Under the pieces are notes generated by a model. The model was not told the origin of the DNA. It saw nothing but the letters and a program-made list of their open reading frames with translations, and made no database searches. A stretch of DNA of 64,000 bases from Sistotremastrum niveocremeum HHB9708 (taxonomy: Eukaryota; Basidiomycota; Agaricomycetes; Sistotremastrales; Sistotremastraceae): the NCBI GenBank assembly GCA_001630475.1, contig KV419404.1:292225-356224 (forward strand), given 5' to 3'. The translations under genes and the position numbers were made by a program. Positions 12,085-23,594 of the stretch are shown here, piece by piece; position 1 is the first letter of the stretch, and each line of letters starts with the position of its first letter.

Positions 12085-12729
12085 ATGTTTCGTTCACTAC
12101 TTCGTTCAACAGTGAGCTGGCTCTTTACGCCTTGAATGTGAAGGTTCCAATTACATCTGCAGACCTCAGGTTCACGATCTGTTCTCGCCAGCCATGCAGC
12201 GCTTCATCCATCCTCAACACTCACCTCCCAACTGATCGCTGTTCGTCTGCTCTCAACTGAGACCAGAGCTGCAATCCAGAAAGCTGTGGACTCCTCGCCA
12301 ATGGTCGTCTTCATGAAAGGAACGCCAGATCAGCCTCAGTGCGGCTTCTCGAGGGCAGTAGTCCAGATCATGGAATTGCATGGCGTTATTCCAGAGAAAG
12401 TCAAAACATATAACGTCTTGGAGGATCCTGAGTTGCGAAACGGCATTAAAGAATTTTCGTGCGTCGCATCCGCTCAGTGGAAATGATCCCTACTCATTTT
12501 GCTCTCATCACAGCGAATGGCCAACCATTCCTCAAGTGTATGTGAATGGAGAATTTGTAGGCGGATGTGACATCGTCCTCGGCCGTGCGTCTCTTAGCAA
12601 CATCAGCGCTGTGTCCTTACTCACTGTTCCGTAACAGTGCATCAATCGGGAGAACTTGAAGAGCTCTTAGAGAAGCATGAAATTATCCCAAAAATTCCCG
12701 CCGATGCTGCACCGAACCCCTCGTCATAA
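12085..12729 (+). CDS. GRX5: Mitochondrial monothiol glutaredoxin
   Basis: Monothiol glutaredoxin that transfers Fe-S clusters in the mitochondrial matrix. Exon 1 (MFRSLLRST) joins a second exon to give an Arg/Ser/Ala-rich presequence ending near RLLSTE, a typical matrix-targeting signal. The catalytic domain has [19 protein letters not shown], in which CGFS (12339-12350) is the monothiol active site. A third exon supplies [20 protein letters not shown], with the cis-Pro glutathione loop and the GGCD motif. The final exon gives [14 protein letters not shown] and ends at 12727-12729. Three introns interrupt the gene. Length (about 155 aa with presequence) fits the family. Confidence 0.93.
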
Positions 12730-13864
12730 TTTCAGTTCGATGCACACCTGTTTATAGACATTACACCTCATCTGCACATAATTTCACTCGATTTCCATTC
12801 ACGGCGTCATCATTCCACTCAGGGTACACTTCACCCAAAGACATGCGAAAGAGTTGAGCCTGATCCCGTTCAAGCAATGCAAGGATCCTGTGATGGATGT
12901 CCGCCCAGAATCCATGCAACATTGTAGCTCAGTCAGGACCCACGGTTCCTCGCTAATGCACTGCGAAAGCCCAGGGTTATTTCAATTGGCTTCAGAGGAA
13001 TTCAAGAGAACGTATTTGGTATTGCTCTGAGGTCGCTGACACACTGGAGACTGTCTCAATTGCAAGCAAAGTCACATAAATTCATGGGATTTGTCTTGAT
13101 AAACTGATGGTTCTTCATTGATGCCAACTGAGAGATAGTCCGCATATACGCATAGAAGGCGAGAGCGACGTGCCAGCTCGAGGCCGACTTGAGTAGCTTT
13201 GACCGAACAAGCCACAGAACCAGACGAAGCAGGCTACTCAATATTCCCTTTGGAATAATCGAATGTAGTATCATGTTGCAAGACTGAGGATAGAACTTAT
13301 TGGAATTCGGCCCGCCAAACTGCGATGTGCTCGAAATCTGGGTTTTGCCAGCAAATGAAAAGATTTCGCATTTCGAGGACTGAGAATCTCCTCTGCCTTT
13401 GACTTATATAGAACAGTTTTTCTCATCATGCTAGTTCTTCCTTCAACAACATTCAAGTCGGTGACATGTTGGGTTCGAGCAAGAGCAATGTAGGTCGAAG
13501 TTTGGGGTCTGATAGGGCCAATCATGACCCCAGTGCACGGCTTCTGTCGGTCATGATCTCTCATCATGGTCAATGAGCATCTGAGGTGATGTTGCCCAGA
13601 ATGGCTTCCACTCAGTGTTTTCTATCACAAATGTTGGTCAAGAGTTGTAAAGCTCCCGAGAAAGGTGGCATCAATACAGCGAGGATTGCTTCCAGTTGAG
13701 GATAAGATCGTTGCAGCAAAGAAGATTCCAGTGTATGCACAACAATCTGTCTAGAGTGATGGATGGATGCGGAGAACGTTGCAACGATCAACGGAAGCAA
13801 ACAAAATCGTGACCACACCTGCGTGGGCGAGTTCCACGCCGCCAACTGTGCAGCTCTGCCTGCG
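12730..13864. other. Intergenic region, 1.1 kb, no gene recognised
   Basis: This interval separates GRX5 from the Dcr2-like gene, both on the plus strand. Only short open frames occur on either strand and none shows splice-supported extension or a known motif. It should include the promoter of the phosphatase gene. Confidence 0.5.
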
Positions 13865-16320
13865 ATGGCAGTCTCGATTTTTGGTCGTCTGTTTCGTTCA
13901 ACTCGTTCTATCTGTGCTCCTATAACTTCCATCATCTGCTTTGCTCTCCTCCTGACCTTCCTATTCATCTTATACCAGCCAACTGTCGGACCCGGAAGCA
14001 GAATCCAGAGAATTGGCTGGCAATCATGGGAGACGATAGGCGAAGCTACTCCTACAGTGTTACAGAACCCTCTGCCTATTGATCCTGGGTCCATATCTTC
14101 GAACGCGACTGGGAATATACCACCTGAGGTGGACTGGTGGGATGTTGACGAAGCTACCGATAACTTGGACTCCGTATCTGCAAGTCTTCCACTCGATGTG
14201 TGGGCACCGTTACTTCCTCATGATACTGGATGTACGTACTGTTCCTCTCCTCTAACACATATTCACTAAATAATGGTAGTGACTGAAATTGTGAGCTGAA
14301 CCCTACGATGACCTCATGCGTACCTGAACTGTAGTTTCGAGGCTATTGCTCACTGTTTCATACCGGCATCTATGACCGAAGTTTGCAACCCTGATACGAC
14401 ACCAGAGGATGATGCCATCAAGGGTACTTGGGTCCGAGTGGAACGTGATATAAACAAGAAATCTGGTATTTGGTATTTGGTGAGCTCCCTCAAGTTGGTC
14501 GATTTGTATGTTCTGATTGGACACCTCTGTCAGTACCTCTACTATCGGCGATCTCGTCGTCTTGATGTCCCGTTGATATCTGATATCCGCCTTCTCTCTA
14601 ATGGGGACGAGTCAGAGCTTCCGAGAGGAGAAACGTGGAAGAAGGTTCCAACATCCATCCGTGACGGCGTCCTCGGCTCCAAGAGTCTGTTCTTGTGGTA
14701 CAAACTTGGCCCCGCTCTGCGCGATCTTTCACAATCAGACCGTTCGAACCTGATCACGGAATTGGATATCCTTTTCGGAGAGAGCAGGCCATGGCCTGGC
14801 TTTGAGAAGATCGAGACACCTATCGTCCCCAGTAAACCTCCAAGGATAGATCCCGTGTGGCTCACATATCGTCGTGGAGTAAAGCGTGAGTATCTGCAAG
14901 TTGAATGTATAGAGACCTTGCTAAAATCAGCAATGGCAGCCGTTCCCAAAGCGAAGCCGCTACATTTCTCTCACAATGGCACCTTCAAAGTCATGCAGAT
15001 CGCAGACTTGCACTACTCCACGTCTGAAGGAAAATGCCGAGATACCGACCATACACCTTGCAAAAATGGCGATACTGAGACCCAGTCGCTGTTGTCGAAG
15101 ATGTTGGATACTGACAAGCCGGATTTCATCGTTTTCACCGGTGATCAGGTAAGAGATAACGATATTCATAGAGATCCGTACTGAATATGGTCGATTTCAG
15201 CTGAATGGTCAAGGGACTAGTTGGGATGCACGTTCAGTGATTGCCAAGTTTGCCCTTGAAGTTACAGATCGCAAGATCCCTTGGGCTGCGATTTTTGGTA
15301 ATCATGACGACGAGGTGGATATGAACCGCGCGGACCAAATGAAACTCCTTCAGGCTCTACCATACAGCTTGGCATCTGCTGGACCGTCGAATGTATCCGG
15401 CGTAGGCAATTATGTACTGAAAGTATATTCAGCGGATGCGTGAGTGCCTCGTCATCACCTTGTAGCCTTCCGACATTGATTTGGTTCTTCAGATCGAAGA
15501 CACAATTGTTGACGTTGTATATGGTCGACTCTCATGCATATTCGAAAGGAGTCATTGATTGGTTTGGTATCTTCAAGCCGACGGAGTATGACTGGCTGAA
15601 GCCGAGCCAAATTCAATGGTTTTTGGACGAATCAGGTATGTCCCCAAGCTGTTGTTATTTTTCTGCAGAATACTCATGATGGCCCAGCTGCTATCAATCC
15701 CATCTTACGTCCCTTCCAACCTGATCAAGGACGTGATCTCGGTGGCGTTTGGACAAAACGTCAAGGAGCGCCGCCGGCAGAGGATGAAGCTCAACGCCTA
15801 GCAAAGCCCAATGGAATGATGTTCTTCCACATCCCTATACCGGAATCCTACCTTTCACCAGATATTGATCCAATTACAAACAAACCTCTGGATGTCGGAA
15901 GCGACTACGATGAAGATGGGTCTGCTAAGAAGAACGGCGGATTCTTCGAGAAAGCCTTGATGCAAGCTATGGAGAGTGATGACTCGCAAATACCGGAAGT
16001 CAAGATTGTTGGAAATGGACACTCCCATGTGACCGACAATTGCCGACGGGTTGCCGGGATATGGCTTTGCTTCGGTGGCGGAGGGTAAGCATAAGGCTTT
16101 CTCAGACAAGTTTCTTCCAACTCTGATTGTCGTTTTCCTTGATAGTTCATATTCTGGGTATGGACGGGTAGGATTTGACCGACGATTCCGCTATTTCGAC
16201 ATATCCGACTATGGCGAAACCATTCGGACGTATAAGCGAACGGAGAGCGGGGAGGTCGTTGACGACATGATCTTGGCCGGGAAAGGCGCACCACCTTTCA
16301 CGGGCTCTGTAGAACAGTAG
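13865..16320 (+). CDS. DCR2: Dcr2-like calcineurin-type metallophosphatase
   Basis: Membrane-anchored phosphoesterase of the Dcr2 family, which in yeast acts in cell-cycle entry and dampens Ire1 signalling. The start at 13865 (MAVSIFGRLF) places one hydrophobic segment near residues 20-37 (SIICFALLLTFLFILY), a signal anchor. A lectin-like N-terminal region follows (WVRVERDINKKSG, then YLYYRRSRRLDVPLI). The metallophosphatase core shows its metal-binding blocks in order: FKVMQIADLHYST, PDFIVFTGDQ, AAIFGNHDDE, and GNGHSHVTDNC near the C-terminus, ending in RRFRYFDIS. Several introns are present; the one at 14480-14533 is 54 bases and has no in-frame stop, so retention would keep the frame. The gene is convergent with uL23m, 97 bases apart. 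Confidence 0.9.
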
Positions 16321-16417
16321 AGCGATTCCTTATGTTTATGTTGTGCTGCAGCACGTGTATCTTTTAGTGTATTTCTATGACATTAGAGAGGATTATAATC
16401 AGGCTGTGACATGCATG

Positions 16418-17392
16418 CTATGATGTTGATAGCTCTGCTGCCGCACTCGTCTGGCCTTGTTGCGCTACCAAAAACCGAGCAGCCTCGGCGACCCGCTGCT
16501 CCCTCTCCTTCCGTTTCTCCATGATCTTCGCAATAATGTTTCCTCGCTGTAACGAAGGTCCGGAACGATAATGTGCACCTGCACTCCGTCCCTTGGTGCG
16601 TTCGATGATGTTCTGCTTCGTCCGGTCTTTGATCTGCGACGGGGCGAAGTTTTGATCTATCTCCCTCTGGTACGTCTTTCTGTCTTCTGCAGACATCTCG
16701 TTGACGTTTTCTGGATAATAGAATGGCTCGACGAGACCAACGACAGCTCGCTTATAGGTATACTGTCGACGCGTCTTCTGCGTTCGATCGTAATTCCTGT
16801 AGAGAGGGGAGAAATAGTTGTCGGTGCGGATGTAGGTGGTTTCGACGCCATACATGGCGAGAAGATATGAACGAACGTCGTTCTTGGTGACAGAGTTGGG
16901 GATGCGGAAGGTGGCTTCGTAGGGATTATACGGTTGTCCAGGGAGAGTTTTATTCCTGATTAAGCGGAAGATGATGTTGGGAAGGTATATTCGTTGGCCA
17001 ACGACAGCGGTCTGGGTCTCTCCGTCAACCTTCGTCGTGCGAGTACCTCGTATACGAGATCGACGTCGTGCGGTCTCCTCGTCCACTTCGCCCGCGGAAC
17101 GATTGGCAGCGTGTGGACCCAAGAGACGTTCTCTGAGCTCCTTGCGTACTTTACGCTCACGAGGTGATGCGCTTGCTCTAGGTGGTGCATTTCCCAGCGT
17201 TGGGAAAGCAGACTTCTCGCGGTCTTCCCGTCTTTGCTTCACCGCCATTGGCGCAGAGGCCTCTCTGGCGGCCTGAGCGACAGGATGCAGTCTCGATGTG
17301 TTTTGTAAAGCATTGCGCGCCGAGCTTGTTGAGGAAGCTCGTGTAGCAGCTGCTTTCGCCAGATCTTTGAGATGGCTTTGGATTCGAGGCAT
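16418..17392 (-). CDS. MRP20: Mitochondrial large-subunit ribosomal protein uL23m, 324 aa, intronless
   Basis: Component of the mitochondrial ribosome exit-tunnel rim. A single uninterrupted frame of 324 codons starts MPRIQSHLKDLAKAAATRAS, an amphipathic Arg/Ala/Ser-rich matrix presequence. The L23 domain lies in the middle: RIYLPNIIFRLIRN, then YEATFRIPNSVTKNDVRSYL and YGVETTYIRT, which match the conserved strand-helix core of the L23 family. The C-terminal part (ENVNEMSAEDRKTYQREID and a Lys/Arg-rich helix) is the mitochondrial-specific extension. Absence of introns is unusual among its neighbours. Confidence 0.88.
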   Translation of the reverse strand: MPRIQSHLKDLAKAAATRASSTSSARNALQNTSRLHPVAQAAREASAPMAVKQRREDREKSAFPTLGNAPPRASASPRERKVRKELRERLLGPHAANRSAGEVDEETARRRSRIRGTRTTKVDGETQTAVVGQRIYLPNIIFRLIRNKTLPGQPYNPYEATFRIPNSVTKNDVRSYLLAMYGVETTYIRTDNYFSPLYRNYDRTQKTRRQYTYKRAVVGLVEPFYYPENVNEMSAEDRKTYQREIDQNFAPSQIKDRTKQNIIERTKGRSAGAHYRSGPSLQRGNIIAKIMEKRKEREQRVAEAARFLVAQQGQTSAAAELSTS

Positions 17393-17896
17393 TGAAATGG
17401 GAAATTATTTGCAACTCCGCTCATCCATTCTGAGTCTAAGTGCTTTGGTGCCGCGCTCTCTGGGGTAACCACTCTGCTATATCATCTGAACCACTCGCAC
17501 GTTCATATCGTCGTACGGTCCTGATTCAATTGTGTCGTTATCACGCAGCTCTGAACTCCTGTTTTAGGTCACAATATCGGCCACATCTCTCCGCACGAGA
17601 AAGCCGATTTCTGGATTGGATTTGACCCGAAGGCTTTCTATTCGCGACGTAAACGAAAGGCATCGCTGCCGTCGCCAAAGCACAGTCACGAATCTCGACG
17701 GCAGACTGGAGAGCAGTACGTCCATGCGCGACGTTGCCCAACGTTGGTCCAAAACCGAAGACCCGAAGACCGAAAGCCGATAGCATGGACTGCCGATCGG
17801 GGCGACTGATTCTCCCATGACGCATGCATAAATGTATATATAGCAGGTAACTGCAGAGAACATACCAGATCATCTCCTATCCTCCCATCCCTCACA
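17393..17896. promoter_or_regulatory. Divergent promoter region between uL23m and dienelactone hydrolase
   Basis: These 504 bases separate two divergent start codons. No gene is supported inside. An AT-rich stretch with ATGTATATATAG lies near 17832-17843, about 55-65 bases before the hydrolase start, in a plausible TATA position for that gene. Confidence 0.45.
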
Positions 17897-19138
17897 ATGA
17901 GCTTGTGTCCCGATTGTATCAAAGGTGCGCAGTTATCTCCCTTGTTTCCCGGCGTCGCTGATTTTTTGCTAGGTGTTAAGCACGAAGGCACGCCTACAGG
18001 TACCTTTTGATAAAATAATTTGTATCACGAAGATAGCTCACTTTCTTCGCAAGGCAAGGTCGAGAAGATCGCTGGCGTAAATGTCTATGTTGCTCTGCCA
18101 GAGAACAACGCCAACCCAGACAAAGCTATCCGTGCGTTTATGTCCAACCGATCTGAACAGATCTTGCTATATCTATTCATACAGTGTTCCTCCCCGATGT
18201 CTTTGGTCATGCTCTCCCAAATGCCCAGCTTCTTGCTGATGACTTTGCCAACAATGGCTTCGCGTACGTTCTGTCATTTACCATCTTCCATCCACCGCTC
18301 TAAATTTAAATTTGACAGTACCTATCTCATCGACCTCTTCCAGGGAGACTATCTCCCCGCAGATGCCCTTTCCACCGGCTTCAACATCGGTGCATGGTTC
18401 CCTAACCATGGTCCCGAAAAAGTTACACCTGCCATTGATGCCGTCTACAATGCATTGAAGGAGAAGGGTATCACTCGCTTCGGTGCTACCGGATATTGTA
18501 AGCGCATCTGTTATACATGATACATAGGTCGATCATTCTAACGATGAAATAGGCTTTGGCGGTAACTGACTTCTATGTCTACAGCTCCATCTGTGTTGAT
18601 AACAAATTATAGCGCGATACGTCTTCAACTACGCCTTCGAAAACAAAATTCAAGTCAGCGTAACCGCTCACCCGTCTCTTCTTCAGGTCCCTGCCGATAT
18701 CGAGGTGCGTTCATTTATTCACCCAATTGACCTTTGGTCTAACGTATCGACATCAGAAATACCTCGCAGTCTCGAAGGCACCACTCTTGATCAACTCCTG
18801 CACTACCGACACTCAATTCCCTCACGAAGCGCAGGCAAAGACCGACGAGATCCTCGGCGACGGCAAATTCGCTCCCGGCTATAAGAGAGAGTGCGTACCT
18901 GACTCTCCGCTATTAATTAAATTCTCCAGGAACGTGTTCGCTTACCATGTTCTAGATACTGGAAAGGTTGCACTCATGGCTTTGCCGTTCGAGGCGATCC
19001 TGTACGTTTCTTCCCTGCAACTTCGTGTATATCGACCCTGATGAACGTGTCTCCGCTTAGAGCGATCCTGCAGTGAAGGCTGGTAAAGAAGGCGCCTTTG
19101 AGGCTAGTGTCCTCCGTTGGTTTAAACAACATCTGTAA
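17897..19138 (+). CDS. Dienelactone hydrolase family protein, about 250 aa
   Basis: Alpha/beta-hydrolase with a Cys-Asp-His triad; family members cleave dienelactones, and the fungal relatives are often of unknown substrate. MSLCPDCIKG is joined across two introns to VKHEGTPTG and KVEKIAGVNVYVALPE (second intron best placed at 18000-18053). LFLPDVFGHALPNAQLLADDF and TYLIDLFQGDYLP follow. The nucleophile elbow GYCFG is assembled across the intron after 18497, giving the catalytic Cys. The acid region is NSCTTDTQFP and the catalytic His is in CTHGFAVRGDP. The C-terminus is KAGKEGAFEASVLRWF, with TAA at 19136-19138. At least eight small exons are required. Confidence 0.9.
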
Positions 19139-19796
19139 AGACGCAGTATTCGTAGTAGATTAACATGTAATAGGCTTCGGCTATCAATAGAATGCGTTCG
19201 TTGTCGAGGAACACATGTCTTCGCAAGGGCTTTTCGGCGGTCAGAACTCGGGATGTCGAATTTCGTGAGACGATCAATTCTCGATGAGGCAAGCTCAGGT
19301 CTAACTGGTACAAAACTAGTGTGTGAATGATGTTGTACAAGTGAAAAGGTTCCAGTGCATCGACAGGATAACGATAGAAAAGTCAGAAAAGTGTGTATAA
19401 AGGGAGTGTAAAGCACAGCATTGCGTCAGATTAAGTGGTCCTCATAAGCTTTTGGGTTGAAATTCGATGAGAGAAAGAGAGAGAGAGAAAAGAAATTGAG
19501 AATTCGCAAAGATAAACGAGACCGAAATCGAAAGAGCCCAAGCGAACGGGGAGGAACGTCAAAAGGCCGATCAAAGCAATCAAGCTTCTCGGCTTGCCGA
19601 TCTCCTCCGCGACATAGCATCACAACATTATCGTGTTCCAAAATCCAATTTTGGGCAAGTCTCGCAATGAGACTGCTTCTTGGCAGTCTGAGGCCAGACT
19701 CATCTCGTCAAACGTACATGCGTCCAAAGCGCATGTTTCGAATGAAACTAGTAATGGCAACATCCAGACATCTAGAATCCAGATGGCTGCCGTCGG
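19139..19796. other. Convergent intergenic region with purine-rich tract
   Basis: These 658 bases lie between the hydrolase stop and the MFS transporter stop. A purine-rich low-complexity tract (GAGAAAGAGAGAGAGAGAAA, about 19468-19500) is the only sequence feature seen. The open frames over it are compositionally biased and not supported. Confidence 0.5.
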
Positions 19797-21741
19797 TTAC
19801 CGATTCAGAGGACTCTTCGCTCGGACGCGTTCGCCGTAGTAGAAGACCCAAATAGGGAAGGGTACACCTATGAGAAGCGAGATGCCGGCAAGCAGCGAAA
19901 AGGCGCCGCCGTAGCCGAGTCGATCAAACATTTGCTGCCCAAACAAGGGGAAGAAGAAACCGAATAATGAACGGAGGACAGCAGCGGCTCCCATGGCTGA
20001 AGCAGCATAGGTGAATGCGTCCACGAGATACAACTGGATTGGCAGACTGAAGAAAATGAGAAAAGGCTGAAACAAAGAACAGGGCAAGGCTTACTAGGTG
20101 AACATCATGCCACATGCGAAGATTCCGCCACCAATGATTGGCATTATCCAGTGTATTTTGGCCTCAGCGGACCATCCGAACCAACTATTAGGAAAGACTG
20201 TGAGTCGATGGCAAGCATCAGGAAGGACGAAACATACAAGAGTCCAATGGGAACGAGCGCACTACCGACAAACATTGACGGTATGCGGAACTCAGGCTTG
20301 CCAACACCATTGTTTTTCTCGACCATCTATACCCTTATCAGTCGATATCCAAAGTACGAACTAGAGGCGGCGTACCTTGAGATACAATGTATTGGATAAC
20401 GTAGCACCAATGATCGTGGAGGTCAAGAAGCCCACTCCGATGCCAATATATGCCATTCCATCGATACCGGCGGACCAACCATATAGCGAAGGGAAGATCG
20501 TTGGGTATGCCGTGAAAAGCAGGTACAAGAAGCCATATTGACTGCACAAAGAAGCGATTAAATGAATTGGTCTTGTATTCCACAGAATGAACCACATACA
20601 TGGCCATATACAAACTCAAGATGAAGAGAATGAAACTCTGGAACAGTAGAACCATCGGTCTTGAGAGATTGGTCCATAGAATCTGACCCTTCGACAGTGT
20701 TCCGTTTGGCGAGACGATATTCATTGCCTTTTCCTTGTCGTGACCATCTCGAACAGCGTACTTGACACGCAGGATAGGAGCATAGGACTCTTTGAGGATC
20801 GGAATGCCGAGAGCAGAGGCGATCCCGGCGACACAGGTAATGATAATGAACACCCATTTGACACCGACTGTTTCGGAGACGAAACCTCCTGCAATGGGGC
20901 CGATGACAGGGCCAATGAGAGGACCCATACTGAAGATGGCCATAGCAGCAGCGCGATCACGCTCGCTAAATATGTCGCCCACGACTCCACCACCGATTGC
21001 GATTGGAGCTGAAGCACCGAGACCAGCTGAACGCTACGGTTTGAGCAACGCGTCTGCGTGGGATGGGATTCAACTCACCCAAGAATCGGAAGCCCGTTAA
21101 CATTGATCCACTGGTGGCGAATGCGCATCCAAGGTTGAAAGCCAAGAAGAACAGATTTGACCCATGCAAGACCCATTGTCGACCATAAATCTCTGAGAGA
21201 GGAGAAAGCAGTAGTGGTCCGACGGCGTAGGCAAGGAGGAAAACACTGGGCAGTCGTTCAGGGGAGGTCAGGCACCGACGCATGGGATGGTCACATACGT
21301 GAGAGTCAATGCGATCAAGGTTGAGTTGGTCATGCCGTACTTGTCCGCGATTTCAGGCAAGCCAGGGGCCAACATAGAACTAGCTAGAGGGCTACAGGGT
21401 CGTGATTGAGTTTAACGTCGAGGGTGCAGGGTGCAGAAGACTCACGAGACAAAGGTATACAAGCTGACTACCGCAAGAGACGACCATTTCCGTGCAGGCG
21501 ACCAATTTCTAGGATTTCTAGGATTTTCGTTCCATTGATCAATGTCGAGGGCACGCTCGATAGCCTCTGTGATCTTGTCCTCAGGAATAGCGGACTCTTC
21601 GAGTTTCGGGTCGGCGGTCTGAGAGGACTTGTTGGAGTCCCTGTCGAGCCTTTCTGTGGTCCTGGGGGCATCGTCGCGACCAGCGAGAGTAGCGTCTGCA
21701 GAGGAGACGGACGACCGTCGCTTGGGAGAGTCAGCAAGCAT
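19797..21741 (-). CDS. MFS transporter, DHA1 drug:H+ antiporter type
   Basis: Proton-coupled efflux transporter of the Tpo/Flu/Cyh type in the plasma membrane. The start (21741) gives a long Ser/Arg/Asp-rich cytosolic N-terminus, then WNENPRNPRNWSPARKW, the conserved lead into helix 1. Exons show about twelve hydrophobic segments: VFLLAYAVGPLLLSPLSEIY with the loop motif SEIYGRQ between helices 2 and 3, GMGPLIGPVIGP-like antiporter motif C (here MGPLIGPVIGPIAGGF), and YLVDAFTYAASAMGAAAVLR in the C-terminal half. The ending is ERVRAKSPLNR followed by TAA at 19797-19799. Several introns are present. The substrate is not predictable. Confidence 0.88.
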
Positions 21742-22107
21742 GGCGAGACGGGAAACGACATCACGGGAAGGCCCTCCCTATTTGTAGGACCCGCACTCCA
21801 AACTCTGGTCATGAAGATTTTGTCAAGCGGAAGCGTTCGCCGGCCCGCGCTTCTGTCGCCCTCGGCAACTCACCCGGCATCTCAACTGGCAACTCCTTGC
21901 ACTCGACGTTCTTCTCAAGTCTGTTCCGTATGTCCACTATCTCCCTTGAGCACAGTTGAACATCCTGTATGCAGTTCTCTTATCGCTGTAATTCGACAAA
22001 GCGACATCAGAAAGTGCCTGTCGGCAGGGCGGCTCTTCTTCGGCAAACGTACAAACGAAATACACTACACGTACAAAACCTGTTTCCGAAACACACACCT
22101 CCTTTGA
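21742..22107. other. Intergenic region upstream of MFS transporter
   Basis: These 366 bases lie between the MFS start and the stop of the GH16 gene, both minus strand. They should hold the MFS promoter and the 3' UTR of GH16. A long plus-strand frame running across here is antisense to MFS exon 1 and not supported. Confidence 0.5.
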
Positions 22108-23123
22108 CTAGCTGCACTCGACTTCGACGCTCTTTATAACGGCAGCGATCTTTGAAGGCGCCTCCTTCCAATTTATGGGCCCTTTCCCCCATTCTGATGT
22201 CCCGAGAGGATTACTGGCATCCCAGATGCCCATCGACAATAGCAGTGGATTCTTAAAAGGGAAATGCGTTGACCCATTCACGATCGTGTCAGCTGCAGCA
22301 CATCATCAGTCCTGCCCCATTATGCCAATTTGGTCGCAAGATACCTTTTTTTAATGTTCGGACGTCGTTCCCGTCGATGCCCCACGTGATGCTATCTGCC
22401 GTCCACTTTACGCTGTACGCGTGGGTCCTCGATATCGTTGACGAGTTCCCAATCGAGTGTACCCCTGAGAACACTCCCCATAGTGGCTGGGTATCGCTTG
22501 ATGCGGGAGAATACGAATTAGACTTTAGGTCAACGGTCAGAATCGTCATCTCAGCTTCGTTCGCGTCATGCTTTGCAACTGAACTCGCCTGCCAATGTGT
22601 GGGATCGCCACCAAGAATTTCTATGTCGATTTCATCATGAGAATCGCCTTCACCTTGGGAAGCGCTTAGTGATCCTCCTCCACACTTGTAGAGCGATGAC
22701 TAACAGGCTAGGATAATGGCAGTGATCACGCCGGCCACCCGAGGTGCCTCGACTTCGTAAGTGACTTTACCATATCTACGCGATCATCGCAGAGAGTCAC
22801 TGTCACTTCGATTTGAAAAGGTTCCGCGCGTCAATGACTCACAGAAAGCTGAAGGTACTGTTTACGGTCGCGCCATCGCCGAGTTTATCGTTGACGCCTT
22901 TGGACGTTGTCACGGTCCCCTCCGGTCTCTGCAGATGCAATTCCAGGCCGTTGTCTGTCAGCTCATATGTGTCACTGGGCGAAAGGGCCACGAATGCTTC
23001 CGCAGGGCCAAGGGTAGTCGAAGAAGTAAAGGTTGTTTTTGATGGTCGGCAGGCTGGTGCTGGGGATGATATGGTTGCAGTAATGACTGTTGAGAGAACG
23101 AGAAAGAGTGTCGTGAAGTTCAT
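22108..23123 (-). CDS. Secreted GH16 enzyme, CRH-like chitin-glucan transglycosylase
   Basis: Family GH16 enzyme related to Crh1/Utr2, which link chitin to beta-glucan in the cell wall. The start at 23123 gives a signal peptide (MNFTTLFLVLSTVITATISS). Four exons join: the first ends STFSF, the second reads LYGKVTYEVEAPRVAGVITA, the third contains DEIDIEILGGDP, the GH16 active site ExDxE with two catalytic Glu, and continues to YSVKWTADSITWGIDG. The last exon, entered in frame after CTGCAG, gives LSMGIWDASNPLGTSEWGKG and ends VEVECS. There is no CBM18 domain, no Ser/Thr-rich region and no hydrophobic C-terminal tail, so the protein looks secreted rather than GPI-anchored. Length is about 280 aa. 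Confidence 0.87.
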
Positions 23124-23594
23124 AACCAATTCGACGTAGAATGAAAAGTAGAGAAATGCGTTCTAGTAGAAAATAAGATAAACATCCGCACACAACGCGT
23201 TTTATGCATCACGTGTGCCATAATTCAGATCCAAAACTCGAAGGTTATAAAGTCTCCTTTGGTTGTTTCCCAAAGATATTTATGTAATTGTAACTGTGAG
23301 TAATTACGCGACAAGACAGCCCAAGAGAAAAAATAGCCTATACAAGGAAGTCGTCACCCTCTATATGCACTACCGAGGGACGCGGGACTAAAAGGAGGCG
23401 AGTGTCATCTGCTCAGCGAAGACTACGGTCTGAGCCATGACAAGGTGACGCCCGGTGGTATCGCGTCAATGATTCCGTGTCAACTCAAATGGGCGTGAAT
23501 AGAAGTTGAGGATGTCAATCGGCGTGAATCAGTGACATAAGCATGTCAAGGGAGCCCAGTGAACAAGGGTGCAGAGAACCTAGGGACCAGCGTC
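23124..23594. other. Intergenic region upstream of GH16 gene
   Basis: These 471 bases lie between the GH16 start and the stop of the P-loop kinase gene. No exon is supported. It should hold the GH16 promoter. Confidence 0.45.

Noticed and set aside
18000-18032. A 33-base intron in the dienelactone hydrolase gene ending at GAAG
   Set aside because: Extending the intron to the acceptor at 18053 gives a normal 54-base intron and the family consensus PTGKVEKIAG, so the shorter reading is unlikely.
19457-19855. A Lys/Arg/Glu-rich plus-strand frame over a purine tract
   Set aside because: Its composition comes from low-complexity GA sequence and its end is antisense to the last exon of the MFS transporter.
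21406-22107. A 233-codon plus-strand open frame
   Set aside because: It is antisense to the first exon of the MFS transporter and to its promoter, has no motif, and the minus strand explains the coding signal.
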